Counted from the first letter of the stretch, positions 1-9,314 are shown. The stretch is DNA of 64,000 nt from Tomitella fengzijianii (GCF_007559025.1 NZ_CP041765.1:2228679-2292678), one strand, 5' to 3'. Program-made: numbers and translations. The notes: a model not told the origin generated them from the sequence alone.

Positions 1-1
1 G

Positions 2-238
2 CGGCTGAGCGAGCTGCCGCAGGGCGAGTCCACCGCGGTGGTGATCCGCCGGCTGGCGGAGCACGTGCAGGTGGACACGGAGACGCTGGGCGCCTTGCGC
101 GACGTCGGCGTGGTGCCCAACGCGCGCGTCACCGTCCTCGTGGACGGCGACGGCGTGTACATCACCGCCGTCGGCCACGAGTCGTTCCACCTGCCCGATG
201 ACCTCGCGCATGCCGTCCAGGTGGAGACGATCGCATGA
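2..238 (+). CDS. ideR: Iron-dependent repressor IdeR/DtxR, C-terminal part
   Basis: Only the last 78 residues lie in the window; the frame is open from base 2. They cover the SH3-like third domain of the DtxR/IdeR family, including the stretch VVPNARVTV and the ending [10 protein letters not shown], which closely resemble mycobacterial IdeR. The family binds Fe(II) and represses siderophore genes while activating iron storage. The DNA-binding and metal-binding domains are upstream of base 1 and cannot be checked. The stop codon overlaps the galE start (ATGA), the arrangement dtxR-galE also known in corynebacteria. The family call is firm; that this gene is the essential iron regulator is inferred from position. 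Confidence 0.9.
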   Translation, partial: RLSELPQGESTAVVIRRLAEHVQVDTETLGALRDVGVVPNARVTVLVDGDGVYITAVGHESFHLPDDLAHAVQVETIA

Positions 239-1266
239 CCGACGGCGGAAACCCGGCACCGATGCGCCTGCTCGTCACCGGCGGTGCCGGGTACGTGGGC
301 AGCGCTTGCGCCACCCTGCTGCTGGAGCGCGGGCATCAGGTGACGGTCCTCGACGACCTGTCCACCGGCAACCGTGACGCCGTCCCCGACGGCGCCGACT
401 TCGTCGAGGGGGACGCGGGCACCGATTCCGCGCGCGTGCTGGCCGCGATGGCGGCGGACGGCCGCGGACCCGCCGACGGGGTGCTGCACTTCGCGGCGAT
501 GTCCCTCGTCGGCGAGTCCGTGCAGGATCCGGCGCAGTACTGGCGGCGCAACGTGGTCACCACCCTCGCCCTGCTGGACGCGATGCGCGCCGCCGGGGTG
601 CCGCGCCTGGTGTTCTCGTCGACGGCCGCCACCTACGGCGAACCGCAACAGGTGCCCATCGCCGAGGACGCGCCCACGGCACCGACCAATCCCTACGGCG
701 CCACCAAGCTGGCGATCGACCACGCGATCACCTCGTATGCCACCGCGTACGGGCTGGCCGCGGTGAGCCTGCGGTACTTCAACGTGGCCGGGGCGTACGG
801 CTCCGCGGGCGAGAATCGCGCGGTGGAGACGCACCTGATCCCGCTCGTGCTGCAGACCGCCCTGGGCCACCGCGAGTCGATCTCGGTGTTCGGCCGCGAC
901 TGGCCCACCGAGGACGGCACTGCGGTCCGCGACTACATCCACGTCCTCGACCTCGCCGAGGCACATGCGCTGGCCCTCGACCAGGCCTCCCCCGGCGGCC
1001 ACGCCGTCTACAACCTGGGCAGCGGCTCCGGCTTCTCCGTCCAGCAGGTGATCGACGCCTGCGGGCGCGTGACCGGCCGCGGGATCCCCGTCGTCGACGC
1101 CCCCCGGCGCGCGGGCGACCCGGCGGTGCTGATCGCGTCGAGCCGCAAGGCGATCGACGAGCTCGGCTGGCGCCCCTCGCGCACGGGCCTCGACGAAATC
1201 GTCGCCGACGCGTGGCGCTACCTGCAGGATCTGGGACCGCGCGCCCGTTCCGCTCCGGAGCGTTAA
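235..1266 (+). CDS. galE: UDP-glucose 4-epimerase GalE
   Basis: Extended short-chain dehydrogenase of 343 residues that interconverts UDP-glucose and UDP-galactose, the donor for arabinogalactan and other cell-wall polymers in this order. The NAD-binding Rossmann motif GGAGYVG is at residues 16-22, the catalytic Ser/Thr lies in SST near 128-130, and the YxxxK pair is Y154/K158 in NPYGATK. Length is normal for GalE. The start at 235 overlaps the ideR stop by ATGA, implying translational coupling; an internal ATG at 262 just before MRLLVTGG is the alternative start, since the first nine residues are not part of the fold. Confidence 0.93.
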   Translation: MTDGGNPAPMRLLVTGGAGYVGSACATLLLERGHQVTVLDDLSTGNRDAVPDGADFVEGDAGTDSARVLAAMAADGRGPADGVLHFAAMSLVGESVQDPAQYWRRNVVTTLALLDAMRAAGVPRLVFSSTAATYGEPQQVPIAEDAPTAPTNPYGATKLAIDHAITSYATAYGLAAVSLRYFNVAGAYGSAGENRAVETHLIPLVLQTALGHRESISVFGRDWPTEDGTAVRDYIHVLDLAEAHALALDQASPGGHAVYNLGSGSGFSVQQVIDACGRVTGRGIPVVDAPRRAGDPAVLIASSRKAIDELGWRPSRTGLDEIVADAWRYLQDLGPRARSAPER

Positions 1267-1278
1267 CCTCCGGCGGCC

Positions 1279-2445
1279 TCACGACGCCGTGCTTGCGGCG
1301 GCCCCGTCCTCGCCGCCGCAGGCACGCGCCGGCGGCGAGGACGGCAGCCACGGCACGACCAGCCCCTCCGCCGCGCTCGACTCCACGGCGTACTCGGCGA
1401 GCTCACGGATCCGTTCCGGATGCAGGGCCAGCGACAGCGCCTCGTCGAGCAGCCCCGCGAGTCCGTGTCCGGGGCATACCTGCAGGGCGGCGTCGACCGC
1501 CACCCCGGCCTCGGTGCCGTCGCCGGCCGCGTAGGCGGTGAACGCGAGCAGGGCGGCCGACTCCGCACGCAGCACGCCCTCCAGACGCCGGGCGAGCATT
1601 CCCCACAATCTCCGGGCGGCCACCGCCTTGCCGCCCACCGCCAGCCCCATCGCGGCATCGCGGACCTCGGCGTTCCCGAGCGCCAGCGCCGCCCGCGCCG
1701 ACTCCCCCACCGACGGCTCGTCGCCGGTATCGACCTGCGCGACGGCGGCCAGCACGTCGTCGAACTCCGCCGCCACCGCCTCGGCGCCGCCGGTGCGCCG
1801 GCGTGTGAGGACCCCGCCGGCAATGCGGCCCAGCTCGTCGACGAGGGCCTCCCGCAATTCGAGCGGATCCGGTGACAGTACCGCCTCGATCTCCGCGCGC
1901 GAGCCGTGGATGGTGCGCCCGTGGAACACGTGCGTGGCGGTCAGATCGGAGGCGTGCGGGTCCGGCACAGTCCCGCAGCGCTCGCCGTCCGGAAGCTCCG
2001 ACCACGGCGCGCCGTCGGCGACGGCCGAGGCGACCACGGCGCCCACCACCTCGATCGGCGCGGCGCCGAACCGCATCAGCAACTGCTGCACCAGCCAGTC
2101 GTGGCAGGCCTCCGGAACCGCGGGCCCCTCCCAGGCCCCGTCGACGATGACTGCGAGCACGTCGAACGTCTCCTCACGGCGCATGCACCGCAGCCGCTGA
2201 GCGAGGTCGTCCACCGCCTCCGGATGCGCCAGCAGCACGGGAAGGTCCTGACGGAGCGCGGCCACCACCTGCCGGCCGGATCCGCCGCCGAGCAGCACGA
2301 GGACGAGGGAGTCCTCCGGGACGAAGCCCAGCAGCCCGGGCAGCGCGGCGATGAGGTCGCCGGGGCCTCCGAGCCCGATGCGGTCAGGTTGCGGGGGCGT
2401 TCCGTCGCCGTGGCGCTGCGGGGTGTCTGATCTCCATGTGGTCAT
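1279..2445 (-). CDS. DUF4192 family protein
   Basis: A 388-residue soluble protein matching the actinobacterial DUF4192 family, recognised by the N-terminal block IGLGGPGDLIAALPGLLGF followed by VPEDSLVLVLL. No catalytic motif is evident and the family has no established biochemical role. The start was placed at the ATG beginning MTTWRSD; upstream in-frame sequence is not conserved in character. It converges on galE with only 12 bases between the stops. The neighbouring upstream gene on the same strand encodes a lipoprotein, but the spacing (about 120 bases) does not demand co-transcription. Confidence 0.8.
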   Translation of the reverse strand: MTTWRSDTPQRHGDGTPPQPDRIGLGGPGDLIAALPGLLGFVPEDSLVLVLLGGGSGRQVVAALRQDLPVLLAHPEAVDDLAQRLRCMRREETFDVLAVIVDGAWEGPAVPEACHDWLVQQLLMRFGAAPIEVVGAVVASAVADGAPWSELPDGERCGTVPDPHASDLTATHVFHGRTIHGSRAEIEAVLSPDPLELREALVDELGRIAGGVLTRRRTGGAEAVAAEFDDVLAAVAQVDTGDEPSVGESARAALALGNAEVRDAAMGLAVGGKAVAARRLWGMLARRLEGVLRAESAALLAFTAYAAGDGTEAGVAVDAALQVCPGHGLAGLLDEALSLALHPERIRELAEYAVESSAAEGLVVPWLPSSPPARACGGEDGAAASTAS

Positions 2446-2563
2446 GCGAACCACCGTGCGCCACCGCACGCCGGCCCCGAACCGTTCCGCCGGACCGTCG
2501 CCTGCGGTTATGCAGGAACCTGTGGACAACGGGGCCTGTGCACAACCGCGTGCGGGAGGCCGA

Positions 2564-3424
2564 TCAATCCGCCCGCACGGAGTCGATGGCCTCCGCCAGC
2601 AGGTCCGAGAGGTCCTCGGCCGCCGGCGGCCGGCCGTGCTGGTTCATTCCGACCACGAAGATCCGGACATCGTCGACCTGCGCCGCCAGCGTGGTCGACC
2701 GCTGTTCGATGGACGGCTCGCCCGCGCCGGAACGCACTTTCTGCTCGTAGGCCACCACGTGGTGATCCGCCACGTCCGGGACGTCGAGGAGGGAACGCGT
2801 GATCTTCGACTCCGCGCCGAAGCGGTTGGACTGCACCTTCGTGCAGCCGTCGATGCGTGATTCGAACTCGGTGAGGTCCGTGGGCACGCGTTCGAGCTGC
2901 ACGGCGATCGTCGTGTTGTCGGCCGCATTGGTCGAGGTGATGACGGCCAGGTCGTCGGGCCCCGGGGGCTGCGAGCCGGGCGCGCACTGCACCGGCCGGG
3001 TCCGCGCCCCGCGCTGCTCACCGGACAGGTCCTCCGACGCCGACACCGCGTTGTGATGCGACAGGACCGCAGCGCTGTCGGCGAATCCGGCGGGGAATGC
3101 CGCGGGCTGCGGAAGGAGCCTGTCGAGCGCGCCGGGTTGCGCGCCCGGCACCGAGGTGGTCGCCTGCGGCGGCGCTGACGGAGCGGTCGTGGACGGCGTC
3201 GCGGGCGCGGTCGTGGTGCCGGGTGCCGCTGCGGTGGGCGGCGCCGGGTGCGCGTCCCCGCCGCCGCCCGCCGCCGGGTACGCCTGGCCGGCGACCGTCG
3301 AGCTGCACCCGCCGGCCAGCAACGCCGCCGCGCAGCACAACGCGGCGACGCCGCCGGCAGCGCGGGCCGGGCGTCCCGGACGGCCCGGCCCGCGCCGAAT
3401 GCCATCGACGACAAAACTTCTCAC
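2564..3424 (-). CDS. Putative secreted lipoprotein with Pro/Ala/Thr-rich linker
   Basis: About 286 residues from a GTG start preceded by a good GGAGGA site five bases upstream; an ATG at 3460 is possible but has no such site. A basic n-region and a hydrophobic stretch end in the lipobox LLAGGC (Cys40), so export and lipidation are expected. A low-complexity Pro/Ala/Thr linker follows (about residues 50-90), then a globular domain with several Cys and the pattern of mycobacterial sensor-type lipoproteins. I do not recognise a named family with certainty. Function unknown; likely anchored on the outer face of the inner membrane. Confidence 0.75.
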   Translation of the reverse strand: MRSFVVDGIRRGPGRPGRPARAAGGVAALCCAAALLAGGCSSTVAGQAYPAAGGGGDAHPAPPTAAAPGTTTAPATPSTTAPSAPPQATTSVPGAQPGALDRLLPQPAAFPAGFADSAAVLSHHNAVSASEDLSGEQRGARTRPVQCAPGSQPPGPDDLAVITSTNAADNTTIAVQLERVPTDLTEFESRIDGCTKVQSNRFGAESKITRSLLDVPDVADHHVVAYEQKVRSGAGEPSIEQRSTTLAAQVDDVRIFVVGMNQHGRPPAAEDLSDLLAEAIDSVRAD

Positions 3425-3704
3425 GCGCTCCTCCGGCCATTCGCGGTTCGCGGTACACATTCCTCACCCCAACCATAGGCACAAGCCGTGCCCGTATCCG
3501 GCAGGACATACCCGCACCGCCCCGACCGCACGCCCGCCACCGTCGGACGGGACGGACCTCTACTATGGGGCGCGGGGGCCGGGCCGGTGGACAGCCGGCC
3601 GCCGACCGGCGCCGCGGCAGCCTTCCGCGCCCGCCACCTGACACACCCGGAGCCGCACCGGCGCCGGTTGCGGACGCGGAGAGCGCACCGCGTCGAGGAA
3701 GGGG

Positions 3705-4799
3705 ATGAACGTGGATCAGGATTCCGGCATGTTCGAGTTGGAGTTCCCGTTGCCGGATGTCACGACGCCCGACGGCAGCGGGCCGGTCCTGCTGCACGCG
3801 CTCGAAGGCTTCACCGACGCCGGGCACGCGGTCCGCATCGCCACCGCGCATCTGCTGGACACGCTCGAGTCCGAGCCCGTCGCCACCTTCGACATCGACG
3901 CGCTGCTCGACTACCGCTCGCGCCGTCCCGTGATGACCTTCCGGGACAACCGGTTCACCGACTACGCCACGCCGCGCCTCGACCTGCACCGGGTGCTGGA
4001 CGCGAACGGCGTGCCGTTCCTGCTGCTCTCCGGGTTGGAGCCCGACCTCAAGTGGGACCGCTTCACCGGCGCGGTGTGCGCACTGATCGACGAGCTGGGC
4101 GTGGAGCGCACAATCGGCCTCAGCGCGATCCCGATGGCCGTTCCGCACACCCGTCCCACCGGCGTCACCTCCCACTCCGGCAACAGCGAGATCCGCGGCG
4201 ACTACCACAAGTGGGACGGTGAGATGTCGATCCCCGGCAGCGTCGCCGGGCTGCTCGAGCTGCGCCTGACGGAACTCGAACACCCCACCCTGGGGTTCGC
4301 CGTGCATGTGCCGCACTATCTGGCCCAGTCGGACTATCCGGGCTCTGCCGAGAAGCTCCTCGAGTGCGTCATGGAGAACACGGATCTGCAGTTGCCGCTG
4401 ACAGAGCTGGGCACCGCCGCCGCGCGCGTGCGCGAGCAGATCGACGGGCAGGTGCAGGGCAACGAGGAAGTGGCCGGCGTGGTCAAGGCACTCGAGAACC
4501 AGTACGACGCCTACGTCACCGCCGAGGAACGCCGGTCGTCGCTGCTCGCCGAGGAGGGCGACCTTCCCAGCGGCGAAGAGCTGGGCGCCGAGTTCGAGCG
4601 TTTCCTGGCCGAACAGTTCGGCGGCAAGTCCGGCGATAATCCCGGGCAACCGTTCGACTCCGGGTCCGGCCGCAGCGGAGGCGAGGCACCGGGCTCCGGG
4701 GCCGCCGAGGACGGAACCACAGGTGAGAGTTCCGGTGACGAGGATCCGGACGGCTCCAGGGGCGACTCCGGCGACGGCGACGACCGCCCCCGGACCTGA
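3705..4799 (+). CDS. PAC2 family protein
   Basis: A 364-residue protein. Residues 1-280 match the PAC2 family (proteasome assembly chaperone 2 fold; Rv2714 in M. tuberculosis), with the blocks LLHALEGFTDAGHAV and the segment YHKWDGEMSIPGS. The last 60 residues are an acidic Gly/Ser/Asp-rich tail without predicted fold. A strong GAGGAAGGGG site sits just before the ATG. The gene lies 60 bases before the DUF3516 helicase on the same strand, an association conserved in this order. The role in bacteria is not settled; a chaperone-like or ligand-binding function is only inference from the fold. Confidence 0.85.
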   Translation: MNVDQDSGMFELEFPLPDVTTPDGSGPVLLHALEGFTDAGHAVRIATAHLLDTLESEPVATFDIDALLDYRSRRPVMTFRDNRFTDYATPRLDLHRVLDANGVPFLLLSGLEPDLKWDRFTGAVCALIDELGVERTIGLSAIPMAVPHTRPTGVTSHSGNSEIRGDYHKWDGEMSIPGSVAGLLELRLTELEHPTLGFAVHVPHYLAQSDYPGSAEKLLECVMENTDLQLPLTELGTAAARVREQIDGQVQGNEEVAGVVKALENQYDAYVTAEERRSSLLAEEGDLPSGEELGAEFERFLAEQFGGKSGDNPGQPFDSGSGRSGGEAPGSGAAEDGTTGESSGDEDPDGSRGDSGDGDDRPRT

Positions 4800-4847
4800 C
4801 CCGCGGGCCCCGGCCCCACCCCGGGCCGCGGCGCACCGGTCACCGCA

Positions 4848-4853
4848 TAGGCT
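4848..4853 (+). promoter_or_regulatory. -10 box of a leaderless promoter for the helicase gene
   Basis: TAGGCT ends six bases before the ATG at 4860 and no Shine-Dalgarno sequence is present, so the transcript probably starts at or next to the start codon. Confidence 0.55.
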
Positions 4854-4859
4854 GGACGG

Positions 4860-7385
4860 ATGCTGCTCAGCGACCGGATCCCCGTAGACCCCCTCGACGA
4901 GGACGCACTCTACGAGCGGTTCTCCCTGTGGGCGGAGGAGTCCGGCATCGCGCTGTATCCGGCGCAGGACGAGGCCGTCATGGAGCTCGTGTCCGGCGCC
5001 AACGTGGTCCTGGCGACGCCGACGGGCTCCGGCAAGTCGCTCGTCGCCGTCGCCGCCCATTTCATCGCGCTCGCCCAGGGCCGCCGGACCTACTACACCG
5101 CCCCCATCAAGGCGCTCGTGTCGGAGAAGTTCTTCGCCCTGTGCGAGGTCTTCGGCGCCGACAACGTGGGCATGATGACCGGCGACGCCGCCGTCAACGC
5201 GGACGCCCCCATCATCTGCGCCACCGCGGAGATCGTGGCCAACCTCGCGTTGCGCGGCGGGGCGGAATCCGACATCGGCCAGGTGGTGATGGACGAGTTC
5301 CACTACTACGCCGAACCCGACCGCGGCTGGGCGTGGCAGGTGCCCCTGCTCGAGCTGCCCCGCGCGCAGTTCCTGCTGATGTCCGCCACACTCGGCGACG
5401 TCACCGCACTGCGCGAGGACCTCACCCGCCGCACCGGCCGCACCACCGCGCTCGTCGCCGGTGCGGAACGCCCGGTGCCGCTGTCGTTCTCCTACGCGAT
5501 GACGCCCGTGCACGAGACCATCGAGGAGCTCGTGGCGAACGACCTGTGCCCGGCCTATGTCGTGCACTTCACGCAGGCGGCGGCGCTCGAGCGCGCACAG
5601 TCGCTCACCAGCATCAAGCTGGCCGCGAAGGACCGGAAGGCCGAGATCACCGAGGCGCTGGCCGGGTTCCGCTTCAGCACCGCGTTCGGGCGCACGCTGC
5701 GGCGCCTGCTGCAGCACGGCATCGGCGTGCACCACGCGGGCATGCTGCCCAAGTACCGCCGGCTCGTCGAACGGCTCGCACAGGAAGGGCTGCTGACCGT
5801 CATCTGCGGCACCGACACCCTCGGCGTCGGCATCAACGTGCCCATCCGCACGGTTCTGTTCACCGGGCTGACCAAGTACGACGGCGTGCGCACCCGGCAC
5901 CTCAAGGCGCGCGAGTTCCACCAGATCGCCGGGCGCGCGGGCCGCGCCGGATACGACACCGCGGGCACCGTGGTGGTGCAGGCGCCCGACCACGATATCG
6001 AGAACGCCCGGCTGCTGGCGAAGGCCGGCGACGACCCGAAGAAGCGCCGCAAGGTGCACCGCAAGAAGCCCCCGGAGGGTTTCGTCTCATGGAGCGAGCA
6101 GACCTTCGACAAGCTCGTGGCCGCGGATCCGGAGCCGCTGGTCTCCCGCTTCTCCGTCACCAATGCGATGCTGCTCAACGTGATCGCGCGGCCGGGGAAC
6201 TGCTTCGACGCCATGCGCACGCTGCTGGAGGACAACCACGAGCCCCGCGTCCGCCAGCGCAAACACATCCTGCAGGCCATCCGGCTCTACCGGAGCCTGC
6301 TGCACGCGGGGGTCGTGGAACGCCTGGACACGCCCGACGAGGACGGGCGCATGGCCCGGCTCACCGTGGACCTGCAGGCCAACTTCGCGCTCAACCAGCC
6401 GCTGTCGCCGTTCGCCCTCGCCGCATTCGAGCTGCTCGACCCCGAGGCGGCCACCTACGCCGCCGACGTCATCTCGGTGGTGGAGGCGACGCTCGACGAC
6501 CCGCGTCAGGTGCTGCGGGCGCAGCAGCACACCGCCCGCGGCGAGGCCGTGGCGGAGATGAAGGCGGAGGGCATCGAGTACGAGGAGCGCATGGAGCTGC
6601 TGGAGGAGGTCACCTGGCCCAAGCCGCTCGAGGACCTGCTGGCGCCCGCCTACGAGACCTACCGGGAGACGCACCCGTGGCTCAGCGAGTTCGCGCTGTC
6701 ACCCAAATCGGTGGTGCGCGACATGATCGAGAACGCCATGACGTTCTCCGACCTGATCTCCCGCTACGGCCTCTCCCGTTCCGAAGGCACCGTGCTGCGC
6801 TACCTCGCCGACGCCTACCGGGCGCTGCGCCAGACGGTCCCCGTGGAGATGCGCAGCGACGAGCTCGACGACATCATCGAATGGCTCGGCGAGCTGATCC
6901 GCCAGGTCGATTCCAGCCTTCTCGACGAGTGGGAGGAGCTGGTGGACCCCTCCGCCGCATCCCAGGAGGCGGCGGAGAAGGCCTTCCACGGCGAGACCAC
7001 GCGGTCGATCACCGCCAACCCCCGCGCGTTCCGGATCATGCTGCGCAACGCCATGTTCCAGCTGGTCCAGACGATCGCGCGCCGGGACTGGGCGGCGCTG
7101 GAGCAGTGGGAGTTCGACCCCACGGCCGACGAATGGGCCGAGGCGTTCGCCCCGTTCTTCGCCGAATACGGCGAGATGCTCACCGGCCCCGAGGCGCGCG
7201 GGCCGCAGATGTTCAACGCCACCGAGACCACGAACGAGGACGGCGAGCCCACCTGGCGCCTGCGGCAGACGCTCGACGACCCCGACGGAGACCACGGCTG
7301 GGCCCTGATCGCCGAGGTGGACCTGGACGCCTCCGAGGACGCCGGCGAGGTGGTGCTGGACACGCTGTCCGTCATCGCAGGGTGA
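4860..7385 (+). CDS. DEAD/DEAH-box RNA helicase with DUF3516 C-terminus
   Basis: An 841-residue superfamily 2 helicase of the Ski2-like type. Motif I is ATPTGSGKS (residues 52-60), motif II is the DExH variant DEFH in VVMDEFHYY, SAT is motif III in LLMSATLGD, and motif VI is QIAGRAGRAGYD. The C-terminal half corresponds to DUF3516, an all-helical region typical of actinobacterial members. It should unwind or remodel RNA with ATP in the cytoplasm; the substrate is not known. Start chosen at the ATG just after a TAGGCT box. It follows the PAC2 gene in the same direction, a conserved pair whose functional meaning is not established. Confidence 0.88.
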   Translation: MLLSDRIPVDPLDEDALYERFSLWAEESGIALYPAQDEAVMELVSGANVVLATPTGSGKSLVAVAAHFIALAQGRRTYYTAPIKALVSEKFFALCEVFGADNVGMMTGDAAVNADAPIICATAEIVANLALRGGAESDIGQVVMDEFHYYAEPDRGWAWQVPLLELPRAQFLLMSATLGDVTALREDLTRRTGRTTALVAGAERPVPLSFSYAMTPVHETIEELVANDLCPAYVVHFTQAAALERAQSLTSIKLAAKDRKAEITEALAGFRFSTAFGRTLRRLLQHGIGVHHAGMLPKYRRLVERLAQEGLLTVICGTDTLGVGINVPIRTVLFTGLTKYDGVRTRHLKAREFHQIAGRAGRAGYDTAGTVVVQAPDHDIENARLLAKAGDDPKKRRKVHRKKPPEGFVSWSEQTFDKLVAADPEPLVSRFSVTNAMLLNVIARPGNCFDAMRTLLEDNHEPRVRQRKHILQAIRLYRSLLHAGVVERLDTPDEDGRMARLTVDLQANFALNQPLSPFALAAFELLDPEAATYAADVISVVEATLDDPRQVLRAQQHTARGEAVAEMKAEGIEYEERMELLEEVTWPKPLEDLLAPAYETYRETHPWLSEFALSPKSVVRDMIENAMTFSDLISRYGLSRSEGTVLRYLADAYRALRQTVPVEMRSDELDDIIEWLGELIRQVDSSLLDEWEELVDPSAASQEAAEKAFHGETTRSITANPRAFRIMLRNAMFQLVQTIARRDWAALEQWEFDPTADEWAEAFAPFFAEYGEMLTGPEARGPQMFNATETTNEDGEPTWRLRQTLDDPDGDHGWALIAEVDLDASEDAGEVVLDTLSVIAG

Positions 7386-7403
7386 GCGGACGGGCGCGGG
7401 TCG

Positions 7404-7781
7404 CTACTCGGCGTCGCGCCGGCGGCTGATCCGCCGGTTCTCGGCGCGCACGCCCGCCTGCACCTCGCGCTCCGCGCGCAGCCACTCGGGCCTGTCGGCG
7501 AGCAGCGCGTCGATCTGCTCGGTGGTGAGCACCTCGTCGACCCCCGCACGGGCCAGGCCCGCGATCGACACGCCCAGCTTCTCCGCGACCACCGGCCGCG
7601 GGTGCGGCCCCTGCGCACGCAGATCGGTGAGCCACTGCGGCGGGTTCTGCAGCAGCGCAGCCATTTCCTCACGCGAGACCGTGCCCTCCCGGAACTCGTC
7701 GGGCGTGGCTGGAAGGTGGATGCCGAGTTTCTTCGCGGCAGTCGACGGCTTGAGCATCTGGGGTTTCTTGCGCGCGGTCAT
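7404..7781 (-). CDS. DUF5997 family protein
   Basis: A 125-residue cytoplasmic protein of the actinobacterial DUF5997 family, recognised by the core KLGIHLPATPDEFREG and by PRPVVAEKLGVSIAGLARAG, with a basic start and an Arg-rich end. Helical content resembles a DNA- or protein-binding adaptor but no catalytic residues are evident. From memory, members of this family often occur close to a LysR-like effector gene; here such a gene starts 1.6 kb away at 9408. The start is fixed by a TAAGCT box seven bases before the ATG. Function unknown. Confidence 0.8.
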   Translation of the reverse strand: MTARKKPQMLKPSTAAKKLGIHLPATPDEFREGTVSREEMAALLQNPPQWLTDLRAQGPHPRPVVAEKLGVSIAGLARAGVDEVLTTEQIDALLADRPEWLRAEREVQAGVRAENRRISRRRDAE

Positions 7782-7788
7782 ACCGCAG

Positions 7789-7794
7789 AGCTTA
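7789..7794 (-). promoter_or_regulatory. -10 box of a leaderless promoter for the DUF5997 gene
   Basis: On the minus strand TAAGCT is followed by seven bases and then the ATG at 7781. No Shine-Dalgarno sequence is seen. It is divergent from, and 38 bases away from, a second leaderless-type box at 7833. Confidence 0.5.
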
Positions 7795-7832
7795 TCCGCC
7801 CGCTTCGATCCCGCCCGGGCGCCCGGCCCGGA

Positions 7833-7838
7833 TATCCT
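7833..7838 (+). promoter_or_regulatory. -10 box of a leaderless promoter for the membrane protein gene
   Basis: TATCCT is followed by six bases and the ATG at 7845, with no ribosome-binding site between. Confidence 0.5.
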
Positions 7839-7844
7839 CGCCCC

Positions 7845-8480
7845 ATGGCCGACATCGTCGTGGGGATCCTCGCCCTGATCGTGGGCGCCGTGTTCTGCTT
7901 CCGCGGGCTCGCCGCCATGCGCGTGGTCATCGCGCTGTGGGGCGCGTTCGCCGGCTTCGCGCTGGGGGCCGGCGTGGTGGCCTCCGCCACCGGCGAGGAG
8001 TTCCTCGACACCGGGTGGGGGTGGGCGGTCGGCATCGCCGTGGGGATCGTGTTCCTGCTGCTCGCCTACCTCTACTACGCCGTCGCCGTGATCATCACGA
8101 TGGCCGCCGTCGGATTCGCGATCGGCGCCGCGGCCATGGTCGCCGCGGGCGCGGAGTGGAATTGGGTCGTGATCCTCATAGGCGTCCTGCTGGGCCTGCT
8201 GCTCGCCGCGGTGGCGCTGGCGGTGAGCCTTCCGGCCATCCTTCTCGTGGTGGTCAGCGTGCTCAGCGGCGCGGTGACCATCGTCGGCGGCGTGTTGCTT
8301 CTCACCGGCACGCTCGACACCGCCGACTTCCACCAGGCCGCCATCACCGCCGCCATCGACGACGACTGGTGGTGGTTCGTGCTGTACGCGGCGCTGGTCG
8401 TGCTCGGTGGGATCGCCCAGGCGCGCGCCTTCAGCCGCTCCCCCGCCACGCGCGAGCAGTGGCGGTCCCGCCGCCCGTGA
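7845..8480 (+). CDS. Multi-pass membrane protein (DUF4203/TMEM198-like)
   Basis: A 211-residue, strongly hydrophobic protein with about seven predicted membrane segments and short loops, arranged like the TM7S3/TMEM198 (DUF4203) family: repeated Gly/Ala-rich helices, for example LLGLLLAAVALAVSLPAIL. The C-terminal 15 residues are basic (RSPATREQWRSRRP) and probably cytoplasmic. The start is set by a TATCCT box six bases upstream. The stop codon forms the loop of a terminator hairpin facing the convergent crotonase gene. Function is unknown; the family name is a tentative assignment based on topology. Confidence 0.7.
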   Translation: MADIVVGILALIVGAVFCFRGLAAMRVVIALWGAFAGFALGAGVVASATGEEFLDTGWGWAVGIAVGIVFLLLAYLYYAVAVIITMAAVGFAIGAAAMVAAGAEWNWVVILIGVLLGLLLAAVALAVSLPAILLVVVSVLSGAVTIVGGVLLLTGTLDTADFHQAAITAAIDDDWWWFVLYAALVVLGGIAQARAFSRSPATREQWRSRRP

Positions 8481-8491
8481 CGGGCGGCGGG
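8467..8491. terminator. GC-rich hairpin at a convergent gene end
   Basis: An 11-base perfect inverted repeat (CCCGCCGCCCG with CGGGCGGCGGG) whose three-base loop is the TGA stop of the membrane protein. The crotonase gene ends eight bases further on, so the hairpin can serve both strands. No U-tract. Confidence 0.5.
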
Positions 8492-8498
8492 GACGCCG

Positions 8499-9302
8499 TC
8501 AATCCCGGAACACCGGCGCCCGGCCCTCTTTGCGCGCCGCCGTGGCCTCCTCGAAGTTCCCGGTGAGCAGGCGGATCAGCAGCTGGCCCAGCCCCTCCTG
8601 GTTCATGTGCCGGCCCAGGCTCCCGGCGTCCATGCCCGACCACAACGTGCGCTTGGTCAGCTCGATGCCCGGCCGCGAGAACCCGGCGATCGCCTCCCCC
8701 ATCGCGAAGCACGTCTCGAGAAGGTCGCCGGGCGGAGTGAGACGCGAGACCAGACCGATCCGCTCGGCCTCCTCGGCGCCCACGTCGCGGCCGGTGAGCA
8801 TGATCTCCGACGCGCGCGAGGTGCCGATCGCGCGCGGCAGCAGATAGCTCAGGCCGAGCTCGCTGGCGGTGAGCCCGTTGTTGATGCCCGCCGCGCGGAA
8901 GTACGCCTCCGTGGAGGCGACGCGGATGTCGGTGGCGAGCGACAGGCACAGTCCGCCGCCGATCGCGGCGCCGTTGATCGCCGAGATCACCGGCTGATGC
9001 ATCGACCGCAACGTGTTCACCACCTGGTCGAGGATCTCCATGGACCGCAGCGCGATGGTGGCCCGCGTCAGTCCCTCGGTGTGCGGGATGCGGCCCGCGG
9101 ACTGCTGGTCGGCGCCCGAGCAGAACCCCGTGCCGGCCCCGGTGAGCACCACCGCGCGCACCGAGTTGTCGTTGCTGATGCGTTCGAGCTCCTCCCGCAG
9201 CGGGACCATGACATCGAACGCCATCGCGTTCATGCGTTCCGGGCGATTGAGGGTGACGAGGGCGATCTCCGGGCGCGGGCGATCGACGAGGACGAATTCC
9301 AT
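8499..9302 (-). CDS. Enoyl-CoA hydratase/isomerase (crotonase) family protein
   Basis: A 267-residue crotonase-fold protein. The oxyanion-hole segments are visible: SGADQQSAG near residue 62-70 and the GAAIGGGLCLSLATDIR block that follows INGA. In the segment where rat mitochondrial hydratase has its two catalytic glutamates, this protein reads ASTEAYFRAAGINNG, so by my alignment neither glutamate is at its usual place; a later Glu occurs in ASELGLSYLLPR. It therefore may act as an isomerase, thioesterase or other crotonase rather than a standard hydratase. The start follows a TAGTGT box by six bases. The substrate cannot be predicted. Confidence 0.82.
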   Translation of the reverse strand: MEFVLVDRPRPEIALVTLNRPERMNAMAFDVMVPLREELERISNDNSVRAVVLTGAGTGFCSGADQQSAGRIPHTEGLTRATIALRSMEILDQVVNTLRSMHQPVISAINGAAIGGGLCLSLATDIRVASTEAYFRAAGINNGLTASELGLSYLLPRAIGTSRASEIMLTGRDVGAEEAERIGLVSRLTPPGDLLETCFAMGEAIAGFSRPGIELTKRTLWSGMDAGSLGRHMNQEGLGQLLIRLLTGNFEEATAARKEGRAPVFRD

Positions 9303-9308
9303 TCCCCG

Positions 9309-9314
9309 ACACTA
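9309..9314 (-). promoter_or_regulatory. -10 box of a leaderless promoter for the crotonase gene
   Basis: On the minus strand TAGTGT is followed by six bases and the ATG at 9302, with no Shine-Dalgarno sequence. Confidence 0.5.

Noticed and set aside
3018-6059. A 1013-residue open frame on the minus strand across the PAC2 and helicase genes
   Set aside because: Rich in His, Arg, Ala and Gly with no fold-like pattern; it is the antisense shadow of two well-supported plus-strand genes in GC-rich DNA.
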